Below, piece by piece: positions 50,030 through 60,413 of a DNA stretch of 64,000 nt; positions within the stretch are counted from its first letter, which is position 1, and each line of letters starts with the position of its first letter. The notes under the pieces were generated by a model that did not search any database, was not told the origin of the DNA, and saw only the letters and a list, made by a program, of their open reading frames with translations. Source of the DNA: SZUA-35 sp963781035 (GTDB lineage Bacteria > Actinomycetota > Acidimicrobiia > Acidimicrobiales > SZUA-35); assembly GCA_963781035.1 (NCBI GenBank), contig CAWAEN010000004.1, positions 310,001-374,000 on the forward strand, in the 5' to 3' direction. The position numbers and the translations under genes are program-made.

Positions 50030-50224
50030 GGCAACCAAGCCTCAGAACTGAGGGCTGAGTGCCGCAGAACGGGCGGTTTGCGGGTCGAGGGAGGATTTTG
50101 GGGGGTCCGTGACGGAAGGGTGGGAAGCTGGTAGGGCCCACCTATCATTGCGGGTCGGCTCAGGCCGCCCTTTTCCATCTCGCCCCACCCTCACTGACAC
50201 GGCGAGCAACCGAGCAGGTTCGCA
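50030..50224 (+). promoter_or_regulatory. rplM leader with inverted-repeat element
   Basis: Between truA and rplM there is no gene. Beginning right at the truA stop, CTGAGGC and GCCTCAG form a stem, and the stretch GCCTCAGAACTGAGG followed by CCGCAGAACGGG closely resembles the hairpin element after rplA. TATCAT at about 50152 is a possible -10 hexamer with a weak -35. The element may terminate truA or regulate rplM. Confidence 0.45.
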
Positions 50225-50683
50225 GTGAAGACGTACAGCCCAAAGAAATCTGAGATCGACCGCGAGTGGTTCGTCGTCGACGCCGAGGGTCTCACCCTCG
50301 GTCGCATGGCCACCGAGATCGCCCGCATCCTCCGCGGCAAGCACAAGCCGACGTTCGCCCCCCACATGGACATGGGCGACCACGTCATCGTCGTGAACGC
50401 GGCGAAGATCGTGCTGCAGCTCGAACAAGTCCGAGCGCAAGCTCGTCCACCATCACTCCGGCTACCCGGGCGGTCTCACCACTCGGACCTACCAGGAGTC
50501 GATGGAACGCAAGCCTGCCGACACCGTCCGCAAGTCGATCACCGGCATGCTGCCCGCACAACCGGCTCGGTGCCCAGATGGCCACCAAGCTGAAGGTCTA
50601 CGCCGGCCCCGACGCATCCTCACGGCGCCCAGATGCCGTCCGTTCTCGAGATTCCCGGCGCCCGCCGAGAGGTGAAGTCATGA
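50225..50683 (+). CDS. rplM: 50S ribosomal protein L13
   Basis: An early assembly protein. Start GTG 50225 gives MKTYSPKKSEIDREWFVVDA. Three extra bases (near 50417, 50555 and 50612) split it; joined, SSNKSERKLVHHHSGYPGGL, TGMLPHNRLG and YAGPDHPHGAQMPSVLEI follow in order, about 151 residues. The three shifts sum to a full codon, so the final frame is the starting one. The stop overlaps the rpsI ATG. Confidence 0.92.
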
Positions 50684-51066
50684 CCGTCACGCAGACCACC
50701 GGCCGCCGCAAGCAGGCTGTCGCCCGAGTCCGTCTCCAAGACGGTACCGGCAAGATCACGGCCAACGGTCGGGCCTTCGACGACTACTTCCCGTCGAGCG
50801 TGCACCGTCAGCTCATCACCGAGCCACTGCGCGTCACCGATCGCGAAGAGTCCTTCGACATCGACGTCACCCTTCACGGTGGCGGACTGTCCGGCCAGGC
50901 CGGCGCCTTCCGCCTCGGCATCGCCCGTGCGCTGATCGACCTCGATCCCGAGGCCCGTGGTGCGGTGAAGGCCGAAGGTCTCCTCACCCGAGATCCTCGT
51001 AAGAAGGAATCCAAGAAGTACGGCCTCAAGAAGGCCCGCAAGGCTCCGCAGTACTCCAAGCGCTGA
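50680..51066 (+). CDS. rpsI: 30S ribosomal protein S9
   Basis: The 128-residue head protein ends in the basic tail KKARKAPQYSKR, whose last Arg contacts P-site tRNA. TGRRKQAVARVRL and GGGLSGQAGAFRLGIARAL are canonical. It is intact although the genes on both sides are frame-shifted. glmM starts 19 bases later. Confidence 0.97.
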   Translation: MTVTQTTGRRKQAVARVRLQDGTGKITANGRAFDDYFPSSVHRQLITEPLRVTDREESFDIDVTLHGGGLSGQAGAFRLGIARALIDLDPEARGAVKAEGLLTRDPRKKESKKYGLKKARKAPQYSKR

Positions 51067-51085
51067 GCCCTGCATCGCAGCTTCA

Positions 51086-52505
51086 GTGGTCGACTCCCAG
51101 CGCCTTCCCCGGTTCGGTACCGATGGCGTGCGTGGAGTCGCCAATGTCGATCTGACTCCGGACGTCGCCCTTGCCTTGGCTCGGGCGGCGTCTCGCGTTC
51201 TGGGGTCGGCAGGCACACGCTCGGCCGCACGTGGGCGGCCCTCGGTCGTCATCGGGCGTGACACCAGACGCTCAGGGCTCATGCTCGAGGCGGCCCTGGC
51301 CGCCGGCTTCACGGCGAGCGGAGTCGACGTCGAGCTCATGGGAGTGGTGCCGACGCCGGCGGTGGCTTTTGCCGCCGCAGCGAGCGGTGCCCAGGGTGTC
51401 ATGATCTCGGCGTCACACAATCCGTTTGCCGACAACGGGATCAAGCTGTTCGCCCCCGGCGGATTGAAGCTCGACGATGCCACCGAGAAGGCCGATCGAG
51501 GCAGCGATGCACGACTACCTCCTCCGGTCCTCGGAGCCGGCGGCCGCGCTCGGCAGCGAGGTCGGGATCGTCGACATCTCCCACGCGGCAGAGGATTGGA
51601 TGTCCGCCGTGATCGGATCGGTCGAGGGTCGCACCTTCGACCGGGCGATCGATCGTGATCGATTGCGCGCACGGCTCGGCCAGCGAGCATCGGCCGGCAG
51701 CGTGTTCGAGGCGCTGGGCGCTTCGGTCGTGGTGATCGGTGCATCGCCTGACGGCATGAACATCAACGCCGAGTCCGGTTCGACCCACCCGGCCGCCCTC
51801 CAATCAGCGCGTGGTCGCAGACGGAGCCGACCTCGGCCTGGCCTTCGATGGCGACGCCGACCGCCTGATCGCGGTCGACGAGACCGGCCACTTGGTCGAC
51901 GGCGACCACATCCTCGGCATCCTCGCCAACGACTGGAAGTCCACCGGCAAGCTGCACGCCGACACGGTGGTCGTCACCGTCATGACCAACCTCGGGTTCC
52001 GGCTGGCCATGGCCGACAGCGGCATCAACGTGGTCGACGACCCAGGTCGGCGACCGCTACGTCCTCGAGGCTCTGAACGCCGGGTCCGACGGACGGATGT
52101 ACACCCTCGGGGGTGAACAGTCCGGGCACGTGATCTGTCGAGACCTCGCCTCCGACCGGCGATGGTGTGCTCGCCGGTGTCCAGCTGCTCGACGCTCTCG
52201 AGCGATCCGGCACCGGCCTCCACGAACTCGCCCGTGCCACCATGACCACCTACCCCCAGGTGCTGAAGAACGTCCGGTTGGCGCAACGCCGAGCCCGAAC
52301 GTCGCTGAGCTGCTCGCCGACGCCGTCGTCGAGGCCGAAGCCGAGCTCGGGGACCAGGGCCGGGTGCTGGTCCGCCCGTCGGGTACCGAACCGCTGGTGC
52401 GGATCATGGTCGAGCACCTCGATGCCGACACCGCTGACCGAGTCTGCGATCACCTGGTCGCGGTGGCCGCCGAGCGGGTCGGAGCGGTCAACGGAGTCCT
52501 CCTGA
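51086..52505 (+). CDS. glmM: Phosphoglucosamine mutase
   Basis: Interconverts glucosamine-6- and -1-phosphate for cell-wall precursors. Family blocks appear in order across several frames: RFGTDGVRGVAN, the active-site serine loop MISASHNPFADNGIKLF, the metal loop AFDGDADRLIAVD, GGEQSGHVI and the phosphate-binding RPSGTEPLVRIM. I count at least five shifts (near 51495, 51810, 52042, 52160, 52300). The end is uncertain: a TGA at 52503 or a TAG at 52513 would each need one more shift. The start is GTG 51086. Confidence 0.85.
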
Positions 52506-52616
52506 CAACCGATAGAGGCGCGTTGGCCGTCTCTTTGGTGGCTGGCAGGAGCGCCGAGACAGGTTCCGTAGACTCGCCCGAGGCCCGAACCGGCCTACCG
52601 AAGGAGAGAAACCCTT

Positions 52617-55600
52617 ATGTGCGGCATCATCGCCATCGTTCGACGTCGGACGAACCGAGCCCTCCCCGAGCGGCAAGATCTCCTCGATCGCTGTGCTGCC
52701 GCGGTCTGCCGGCCTCCCGGCGACGGCAGACGAGGATCTCGGCCGTGACACTCGCCGAGGTCGCTGTCGAGCTGACCGACATCGACCTCGCAGCTCAGAG
52801 GCGAGGCCGGCCTGCGAGCCATGCTGGCAGATCGGGCGCTCGTGTCTGGCCTCGATGCGCTCATGGCGGATGCTCAGATGTCATTGAGCACGATCGAGGC
52901 TCATCTCGATGTCGTCGGCGCCCGTCTGCAACGATCTCGAGGCGGTCAACTGCGTCGCTGATCAAGGCCAAGGACGCGGCGTGGGCCATCGAACGTGATC
53001 GGCTTCGCACCGCTCGAGCCGTGCGAGGCTCTGGCCGATCGGCAACCGTCATCGATGCCTCGGTTGCCGCCTTCTTCAGCATCCAGCAGGCGCTCAGCGC
53101 ACTCGATCGTCTCGAGGTTCGTGGTCGTGACAGCGCTGGCGTTGCACGTGCTCGTCCGAAACCACCAACTCGATCTCGACGACGCGAGCGTTGCTCGCGT
53201 CGTCGCCGAGCGGCGAGCTGATCCGCTCTTCACCGACGGTGCGGTGCGCACACCCGACGGACAACTCAGCTTCGTCTACAAGGCAGCTGCGGAGATCGGC
53301 GAGCTCGGCGACAACACCGCAGCGATGCGCGCCGGCCATCACGAGCGATGAGCTGCTTCATCTCGCATTGCGGGCAGAGACAGCCGAGGTCACCGTTCTC
53401 GGTCACACCCGTTGGGCATCGGTCGGCATCATCAGCGAGCCGAATGCCCACCCGGTCAACTCCGATGAGGTCGAACGCCCGGGCGGCAATCAGCCGTACG
53501 TGACCGCCACGCTCAACGGCGATGTCGACAACTTCGCTGATCTCATCGCCGTCGAGACGTCTCCAGATCGCGGGCGAGATCACCACTGATGCCAAGGTGA
53601 TTCCGACCCTCGTCAGCCGCACCATCGAGTTGGGCCATGACCTCGACGAGTCGGTTCGGCGAACCGTTGCCCAGTTCGAAGGCTCGGTCGCCATCGGCAT
53701 CAGCACCAGCGTGGCCCCAGACGACGTCCACCTGGCGCTGCGGGGGAGCGGGCAGGGAGTGTTCGTCGGCCAGGCCGAGGACTGTTTCGTCGTTGCCTCG
53801 GAGCCGTATGGCGTGGTCGAGGACGCGACCAGTTACATGCGCATGGACGGTGAGATCCGCGGCCAATCCGGACAACCCCACGGCAAGCCAGGGCCAGATC
53901 ATCCGGGTCAGCGGTCGCCTCGCCGGCGAACGGGCCGGTCTGCATCGGTTCGCCTACGACGGAACGGTGCTGCCGATCGACGACGACGAGTGGCTGCCAC
54001 CGGCTGTCACCACCCGCGACATCGACCGCGGCGACTTCCGCCACTACCTCCTGAAGGAGATCACCGAGTCGCCGAATTCGTTCGCCAAGACGCTGCGGGG
54101 TCGCTTGGTCGACAGTCGGCGATCAGCTCGAGGTGAAGCTCAGCAGCGAGACACTGTCGGACGTCGGTGCGAACGCCGAATTGCCGACGGGGCATTCGAT
54201 CGCGTCATCGTCATCGGTCAGGGCACCGCGGCCGTGGCAGGTGAGGCAGTCGCCGCCGCCTTCGCCTGGGCGCTGGAAGGGGCTGACATCCAGGTCGCCA
54301 AATCGACGGCCACCGAACTCTCTGGCTTCGGCCTCGACGACGACATGTCGTCGACGCTGGTGGTGGCGATCAGCCAGTCCGGCACGACCACCGACACCAA
54401 TCGGACCGTTGACCTCGCCCGCAGCCGCGGCGCCGTCGTGCTGGCGATCGTGAACCGTCGGGGCAGCGATCTCGTCGACAAGTCCGACGGCGTGCTCTAC
54501 ACCTCTGACGGCCGCGACGTCGAGATGAGCGTTGCGTCGACGAAGGCCTTCTACGCGCAGATCGCCGCCGGCTTCCTGCTGGCGATCGGCGTGGCGTCGC
54601 TTGCAGCCGGGGGCGTCGGCCGGCGGCACCGAACGTCAGGCGCTTGCTGCGAGCGCTGCGAGCGCTTCCTGATGCCATGCGAGCCACGATCGACAAACGG
54701 GCCGAGATCGGTGCGCGGCGGCTCGTCACGCGCCGAGCCGCCGCTACTGGGCGATGGTCGGGAACGGTCTCAACTTCGTGGCCGCTCGCGAGATCCGGAT
54801 CAAGCTGTCCGAGCTCTGTTACAAGTCGATCGCCTGCGATGTCACCGAGGACAAGAAGCACATCGATCTCTCATCCGAACCGATGATCCTGATCTGCGCC
54901 GCCGGTCTCACCGGCTCCAACGCCGACGACGTCGCCAAGGAAGTGGCGATCTTCCGGGCCCACAACTCGGCGCCGATCGTGATTGCCACCGAGGGAGAGC
55001 ATCGCTTCTCGGCAGCCCTCGAGGTCATCGCCGTGCCCGAGACCCACCCGCAGCTGGCCTTCGTTCTCTCGACCGTCGTCGGACACCTCTTCGGCTACGA
55101 GGCGGCGCTGGCAATCGACGAATCAGCTCGCTCCATGCGCGAAAGCCGAGCCACGATCGAACGGTATGTCGGTGCCACCGACGACGACTGGTTCGGTCGG
55201 TTCAGCCGGGAGGTGCAGGCCCCGGCCCAGCGGTTCTTCGAGACCCTTCGGATCGGGTACGTACAACGGTCATCTCGAAGCGTCGACAGCGGCAAAGCTC
55301 GCCTCGATGTATCGCTTCGCCACCGGCGCCAGTCGATTCGATAGCTACCAGATCGAGTTCGGCAAGGTCGGCACTCCCGGCGTGGTCGTCGAAGATCTGG
55401 CTTCGGTGCTCACCGACGCCATCGACGAGCTGACTCGTCCCATCGACGCCATCAAGCACCAGGCCAAGACGGTCACGGTCGGCATCTCCCGAGCCGACGA
55501 GAGCCTGCTGCAGTCCCAGCTGATCAAGGACGTCCTCGAAGCGGGTTGTCCCCGCGATCGGATGAGCTACCGAACGCTGCGGACGCTGGCGGCCATTGCT

Positions 55601-56056
55601 CCCGCTGTCGCCGAGACGATCGGCTTCACCCGCTATCGGGTCGAGGGTGACCCACAGGACGACGCCCAGATCTTCGTCACCGACCGCGGCGGCGTAGCGG
55701 CGGGAATCGTTTCCCGGGTCGATCGCGATCCGACCCTCCGTGGAACCAAGCACCGCGTGGCGGTCGAGCGAGGTCCGATCGTCACCGTGGGCTCGGACGA
55801 GCGTGTCGTTCTGCTCATCCCCGAGGTGAAAGACGGAGAGACCACCGGGGTCACGCTCTGCCATCTCCGTCTCGAGGACGATCTCGGAGCAGCCACAGCA
55901 CGCTCGATTCTGCAGGGTTATCGGGATCGGTATCGCCAACTCGTCGATGTCGTCACCGAGAAAGTCCCGACGTTCCGCGATGATCTGCTGGCCGACATCC
56001 CGACGGTCGAGCTCCTCACGGCGCCGATTTCCGACGTCGCTGCCCGCTGGCTCTGA
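52617..56056 (+). CDS. Very long GlmS-like glutamine amidotransferase/SIS protein
   Basis: By position and motifs this is the glucosamine-6-phosphate synthase of the operon: MCGIIAIV with the catalytic Cys2 and AAGGAGAG upstream; RGRDSAG, HTRWASVGIISEPNAHP and LNGDVDNFADL of the glutaminase domain; then SIS motifs VIVIGQGTAAVAGEAV, SQSGTTTDT and SVASTKAF. It is about 1,145 residues against about 610 in ordinary GlmS. Extra parts are a mostly helical ~150-residue insert between MCGIIAIV and RGRDSAG, a second insert before HTRW, and ~230 unfamiliar C-terminal residues. More than ten shifts, mostly +1, interrupt it. Confidence 0.8.
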
Positions 56057-56061
56057 TCAAC

Positions 56062-56472
56062 ATGATTGTCCCGGTCGTCCCGGAGATCATCGGCCGAACC
56101 GTCGTGTCGATCGGCGTCGACGTGGTCGACATCGATCGTATGCGTCGCATCGTTGATCGTCAGCCCCGCTTCGTTGACCGGGTGTTCACGCCGTCCGAAC
56201 GTTCCTACAGCCAACAGGCTGTCGACTCGGCCGAGCGGTTCGCTGCACGGTTCGCAGCAAAGGAGGCGGGGCTCAAAGCGCTCGGTGTGGGTCTGGGCGG
56301 TGCCGATTTCGTCGATCTGGCAGTCGACAAACGGGCTTCGGGCGAACCGGTCCTGATCGTCTCGGGGCGGGCTGCCGAGCGAGCCGAGGCGCTCGGTATC
56401 GGGTCGTGGCTCTTGACGCTTTCCCACAGCGACACTGTTGCCTGTGCCGTCGTCGTCGGTCTCTCGCGATGA
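56062..56472 (+). CDS. acpS: Holo-[acyl-carrier-protein] synthase
   Basis: Transfers 4'-phosphopantetheine from CoA to ACP. The 136-residue protein has the metal-binding VSIGVDVVDIDRMRR (Asp near residue 19) and the helix RFAAKEAGLKALG with the second acidic ligand. It starts 5 bp after the GlmS-like gene and overlaps the next gene by ATGA. Confidence 0.93.
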   Translation: MIVPVVPEIIGRTVVSIGVDVVDIDRMRRIVDRQPRFVDRVFTPSERSYSQQAVDSAERFAARFAAKEAGLKALGVGLGGADFVDLAVDKRASGEPVLIVSGRAAERAEALGIGSWLLTLSHSDTVACAVVVGLSR

Positions 56473-57065
56473 CGGCGCTCGAAGGCCGGCTCGGCCGCAC
56501 GATCGACGCTCTGTGGGATGTGTTGGGTGACCGGAACAGCCTCTTTCCCGAGCTCCCGGACGACGCCGCCCTCGTTCGGGCTCGCGATGGTGAGCTGAAG
56601 GCGGCGATGCCTCGGCTGCTCGAGCTCGCCATCAGCGGGTCGGCCGAGCGCATGTCGGTCACCGAACCGTTCGATCTGCTGAGCGAGGCCGAATGGACGA
56701 AGTGGCCGGCCGTCGAGCGGCGGGCGCTCGAAGCCGTCGTCGACACGTGGTGGCAGTGGGTTCGTGGCTCGGTCGAGCCGACCATGCCGATCGGGCTGGT
56801 CCTCGCCTGTCTGTGTCGCCTCGGGGTTCCGATGGTGCGTTGGCTCGGACCGTGGCTCGATGATCTCGATGGTCCGGCCGCGGTGCGTCTTGCCGAGGTG
56901 GCGATCCATCAGCTTCCCGAGCCAGAGTGGGCCCCGATCCCGGACGAGCGGTCCCAGATTCTCGCGTGGTGTCGTACCGAGCCGGTCGTCGTCGGTCTGA
57001 CCGTCGTCGGGGGAGTCCACCTCGAAGAAGGTCAGCTCAGCGCCGCGCTGGACAACATGCTGTGA
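56469..57065 (+). CDS. Hypothetical protein in the acpS-nnrD operon
   Basis: I do not recognise this 198-residue protein. It is soluble, mostly helical, rich in Trp and Leu (WPAVERRALEAVVDTWWQWV), without signal peptide or metal motif. ATG 56469 overlaps the acpS stop, so it is translated with it. The position between acpS and nnrD suggests a lineage-specific partner of the cluster, but no function can be inferred. Confidence 0.75.
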   Translation: MTALEGRLGRTIDALWDVLGDRNSLFPELPDDAALVRARDGELKAAMPRLLELAISGSAERMSVTEPFDLLSEAEWTKWPAVERRALEAVVDTWWQWVRGSVEPTMPIGLVLACLCRLGVPMVRWLGPWLDDLDGPAAVRLAEVAIHQLPEPEWAPIPDERSQILAWCRTEPVVVGLTVVGGVHLEEGQLSAALDNML

Positions 57066-57198
57066 GCTACCAACAACCAGTGCTGATTGTCGACCCGTTC
57101 GGGCAGATCGTCCCGTCGTGGAGGAGCGATCCCCAACGAAGACGGTTCTGCTGATCCTCGTGTCGGTGGTCCGTGTGCTGCGTCGGCACACTGGGTCG

Positions 57199-58518
57199 AT
57201 GGAACCGGTGCTGACCCCTGCAGAGATGTCCGACGTCGACGCGGCGGCGCCCGTTCCCACGGCCGAGCTCATCCGCCGGGCCGGATTCGCGGTGGCGCGC
57301 GAGGCGTTGCGGATGTTGGGTGGTGGCTACGGTCGGAGGGTCACGATTCATGTCGGTACCGGCAACAACGGCGCCGACGGTCGGGCCGCAGCGGAGGTCC
57401 TTCGACGCGAAGGCGTCCGTTGCGAAGTCCTCGAACTCGGGGAGCGTTCGCACCACGCTCCTGATCTCGTGATCGACGGCTGTGTCGGTACCGGACTCGC
57501 CAGACCATTCGAGCCGCCGCCGCTCGCTGATGCCCCTGTACTGGCCATCGACATTCCGTCCGGGATCGACGGTCTCACCGGTGAGGTGAGAGGCCGGGCC
57601 ATCCGGGCCGACCGAACCGTGACGTTCGCAGCCTGGAAATCGGGCCTGCTCCTGGGCGATGGCCCGAACCACACCGGTGACGTCGTCGTTGTCGACATCG
57701 GCCTCGACGTCTCACCGGAGGGCGTGGTCCTGAGCGACACGATGCTGCTCGGCGACGACGATCTCGAGCTCTGGCCGCAGCGGACCCGCGACGCGCACAA
57801 GTGGAAGAGTGCGGTGTGGGTGATCGGGGGCCAACCTGGCATGGCCGGCGCGCCGTCACTTGCCGCCGAGGCTGCAGCACGAACGGGGGCCGGCTATGTC
57901 GCCATCTCGACGCCGGGGGGCCATGCCACAGCTCACCGGGAAGCCGTCAGCGTCGACCTTCCCGAGGCGGGGTGGATGAGCACGGTCTCGCAGCGCGGCG
58001 GCCGATTCCAAGCGATGGTGCTCGGACCGGGTCTGCATCCTGGAGCGCTGCACGACGATCTCGCCGGTGTGTTGTCGCTCGGTACGCCGACGGTGCTGGA
58101 CGCCGGGGCGCTCGATCTGGTGGCTCGTGATCCGAGCATGGTGGCGGGACGGCCGGTCGTGCTCACGCCGCACGAGGGTGAGTTCGAACGCCTCGTCGGA
58201 CGGCGACCGTCGCCTGACCGGATCGCCTCTGTTCGTGAGGCAGCGCGCGAGTTCGGTGCGGTCGTACTCCTGAAGGGCCCGGCAACCATCGTGGCCGACC
58301 CCCTCGGTGCCGTCCGGGTCATCACCGGCGGCGATGCTCGCCTGGCCACCGCCGGCACCGGCGACGTGCTCGCCGGTGTGATCGCAGCCGGCCTCGCCGG
58401 TGGGCTGTCGCCGCTCGACGCGGCCTCGATGGGGGCTCAGCTCCACGGGCACGCGGCGCGGCGAACCGGACGCCGCTCGATCGTCGCATCGGATCTGCTC
58501 TCGTACCTGCTGGCATGA
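57199..58518 (+). CDS. nnr: Bifunctional NAD(P)H-hydrate epimerase/ADP-dependent dehydratase
   Basis: Repairs damaged NAD(P)H hydrates. The N-terminal epimerase domain has GTGNNGADGRAAAEVL and DIPSGIDGLTGEV. The C-terminal dehydratase has KSAVWVIGGQPGMAGAPSLA, LTPHEGEFERLVG and the ATP-site ATAGTGDVLAGVIAAGLAGG. Total is 439 residues from ATG 57199; the frame continues upstream without similarity. Standard neighbour of alr in actinobacteria, though here three genes separate them. Confidence 0.93.
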   Translation: MEPVLTPAEMSDVDAAAPVPTAELIRRAGFAVAREALRMLGGGYGRRVTIHVGTGNNGADGRAAAEVLRREGVRCEVLELGERSHHAPDLVIDGCVGTGLARPFEPPPLADAPVLAIDIPSGIDGLTGEVRGRAIRADRTVTFAAWKSGLLLGDGPNHTGDVVVVDIGLDVSPEGVVLSDTMLLGDDDLELWPQRTRDAHKWKSAVWVIGGQPGMAGAPSLAAEAAARTGAGYVAISTPGGHATAHREAVSVDLPEAGWMSTVSQRGGRFQAMVLGPGLHPGALHDDLAGVLSLGTPTVLDAGALDLVARDPSMVAGRPVVLTPHEGEFERLVGRRPSPDRIASVREAAREFGAVVLLKGPATIVADPLGAVRVITGGDARLATAGTGDVLAGVIAAGLAGGLSPLDAASMGAQLHGHAARRTGRRSIVASDLLSYLLA

Positions 58519-58530
58519 TTTGGGGGGCAT

Positions 58531-58544
58531 GGGACCTAGGTCCC
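58531..58544. promoter_or_regulatory. Perfect 14-bp palindrome before the Na/Pi transporter gene
   Basis: GGGACCTAGGTCCC is fully self-complementary and lies 39 bases before the GTG start at 58583, 13 bases after the nnr stop. It could be an operator or a small hairpin; I see no sequence family to assign. Confidence 0.4.
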
Positions 58545-58582
58545 TGGATCGTCAGACCCACGCCATGTAGCTTCCGAACTGC

Positions 58583-59716
58583 GTGAACAAACAACGATTG
58601 CCCAAAGTCCAGATTCCCGGAGCGCTCCGAGCTGCGATTGTCCTCAGCTTGATCTTCATCTTCCTCGTCGGCGTGTCGTCGCTCGAGGCAGGCATCAAGA
58701 TCATGGGGGAGGACACCCAGGAGAAGTTGTTCTCGGCTGCCAGTAATCCGATTGCCGCTTTGTGCATCGGCATTCTCGGAACGGTCCTGGTTCAGTCCTC
58801 GTCCGCCTCCACCTCGGTGATCGTTGGTCTCGTCGCATCCGGCGCCTTGGGCGTCGATGACGCTGTACCGATGGTGATGGGCGCCAACATCGGCACGACC
58901 GTGACGAACACGCTCGTGTCCCTCGGTCACATCCGACAGTCCAACGAGTTCCAACGGGCGTTCGCTGCCGCCACGGTTCACGATTTCTTCAACGTGCTCG
59001 CCGTGGCCACCCTGCTCCCGCTCGAGCTCATGTTCGGTGTGGTCAGCAATACCGCGGAATGGATCAGCGAGCGGCTGGTCGGCTCGGCGGGTACCGAATG
59101 GAAGAGCCCGGTCAAGGCATGGGTCAAGGAGCCGGTGTCCTGGCTGCGCGACTTCTGGGACGCGGTGGGTACATCGGGGAACCTGCAAGGCGTTCTCATG
59201 GTCCTCACCGGCCTGGTGATCATCCTCGCCGCCCTGACGTTGCTCACCAGCAACATGCGGGAACTGGTCGCCGACCGGGTCGAACGTTCCGTCAATGCGC
59301 TCCTCACCCGTGGCGGTGGCGCCGTGGCCATCCTGCTCGGCCTCGTGATCACGATCGCAGTGCAATCGTCGAGCATCACGACATCGATCTTGATCCCTCT
59401 GGCCGGTGCCGGCGTGATCACGCTCCGGAATGCATACCCCGTGACTCTCGGAGCCAACGTTGGCACCACCATCACGGCCCTTCTGGCGTCCCTTGCTGCT
59501 TCGAGTCCCGAGGCGCTCACCGTCGCCTTGGCTCACACGACGTTCAACGTGGCCGCTATCCTCCTGCTGTACGTGATTCCGATCGCTCGCGACGTCCCGA
59601 TCAAGGCGGCCGAACTTCTGGCTAGTGTCGCCGTGGAGCGACGAAGCATGGCGATCGTGTACGTTGCGGTGGCGTTCATCATCCTGCCGCTCGTCGGCGT
59701 TGTATTTCTCGGCTGA
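58583..59716 (+). CDS. nptA: Na/Pi cotransporter family protein
   Basis: The 377-residue membrane protein has the duplicated NptA/SLC34 signature: QSSSASTSVIVGLVASG with GANIGTTVTN in the first half and QSSSITTSILIPLAGAG with GANVGTTITA in the second. It would import phosphate with sodium. The start is GTG 58583 (MNKQRLPKVQIPG). A PhoU-type gene follows 17 bp later, a common pairing. Confidence 0.88.
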   Translation: MNKQRLPKVQIPGALRAAIVLSLIFIFLVGVSSLEAGIKIMGEDTQEKLFSAASNPIAALCIGILGTVLVQSSSASTSVIVGLVASGALGVDDAVPMVMGANIGTTVTNTLVSLGHIRQSNEFQRAFAAATVHDFFNVLAVATLLPLELMFGVVSNTAEWISERLVGSAGTEWKSPVKAWVKEPVSWLRDFWDAVGTSGNLQGVLMVLTGLVIILAALTLLTSNMRELVADRVERSVNALLTRGGGAVAILLGLVITIAVQSSSITTSILIPLAGAGVITLRNAYPVTLGANVGTTITALLASLAASSPEALTVALAHTTFNVAAILLLYVIPIARDVPIKAAELLASVAVERRSMAIVYVAVAFIILPLVGVVFLG

Positions 59717-59733
59717 AAGGCACCCCCGTGGTA

Positions 59734-60413
59734 ATGGCATTCTTCAAGGGAAAGCTCTGGCGATTTTGGTTTCGACCACATCGTCTCGAAATCGGTCGGG
59801 ATGCTGGGGGACGCCCGGCATTCATTCGATCTGGCTACGACCGTGCTCCTCACCGGGGTCGGAGCCGAGTCGGTGGCGCAGGACATCCGCGACACCGACG
59901 ACAGAATCAATGTGGCCGAGCAGGATCTGCGTTCGGAACTGGTCGTGCACGTCAGCGTGCAGGGCAGCGCCGACATCGGGACGGTCTTGGCGTTCACGCT
60001 GCTGCTCAAGAAGATCGAGCGCATCGGCGATCAGGCCAAGAACATCCTGGATCTCGCCGAGCACGGCGTGAGTCTGGCCGGCCATCCCGACATCGAGACG
60101 TTGCTCGCCGAGCGCCGCGACGTCGTCCACGCTGTTCGCGGACGCGGCCGAATTGCTGGCTGATACCGACGCCAGCAGCGAGGCGATCGAGGAGTTCTCG
60201 AGTCGGACCCAGGCGATGGTCACCGGCTATCAACAGCACATCGACGACTTCTTGACATCGGATCTTCCCGGTCGTGAGGTCGTGCCGCTGGCCATCTACT
60301 ACCGCTACCTGCGCCGCATCGTGGCCAACCTGGTTGGGGTCGTTCGCACCTCCGCAGAGCCGCTTCCCTTCGTCGACTATCTCGAAGGTGGAACGGTCGA
60401 CACCGACGACTGA
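59734..60413 (+). CDS. PhoU-domain protein
   Basis: About 225 residues in two shifted pieces (extra T near 59765, extra base near 60137). The central helices SELVVHVSVQGSADIGTVLA and LLLKKIERIGDQAKNILDLA contain the E-R-I-G-D-x-A-x-N PhoU signature. The last helical part ends FLTSDLPGREVVPLAIYYRY and RRIVANLVGVVRT. PhoU proteins damp phosphate uptake; this one probably regulates the adjacent Na/Pi transporter. Its 3' end overlaps the converging next gene by 37 bp. Confidence 0.82.
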
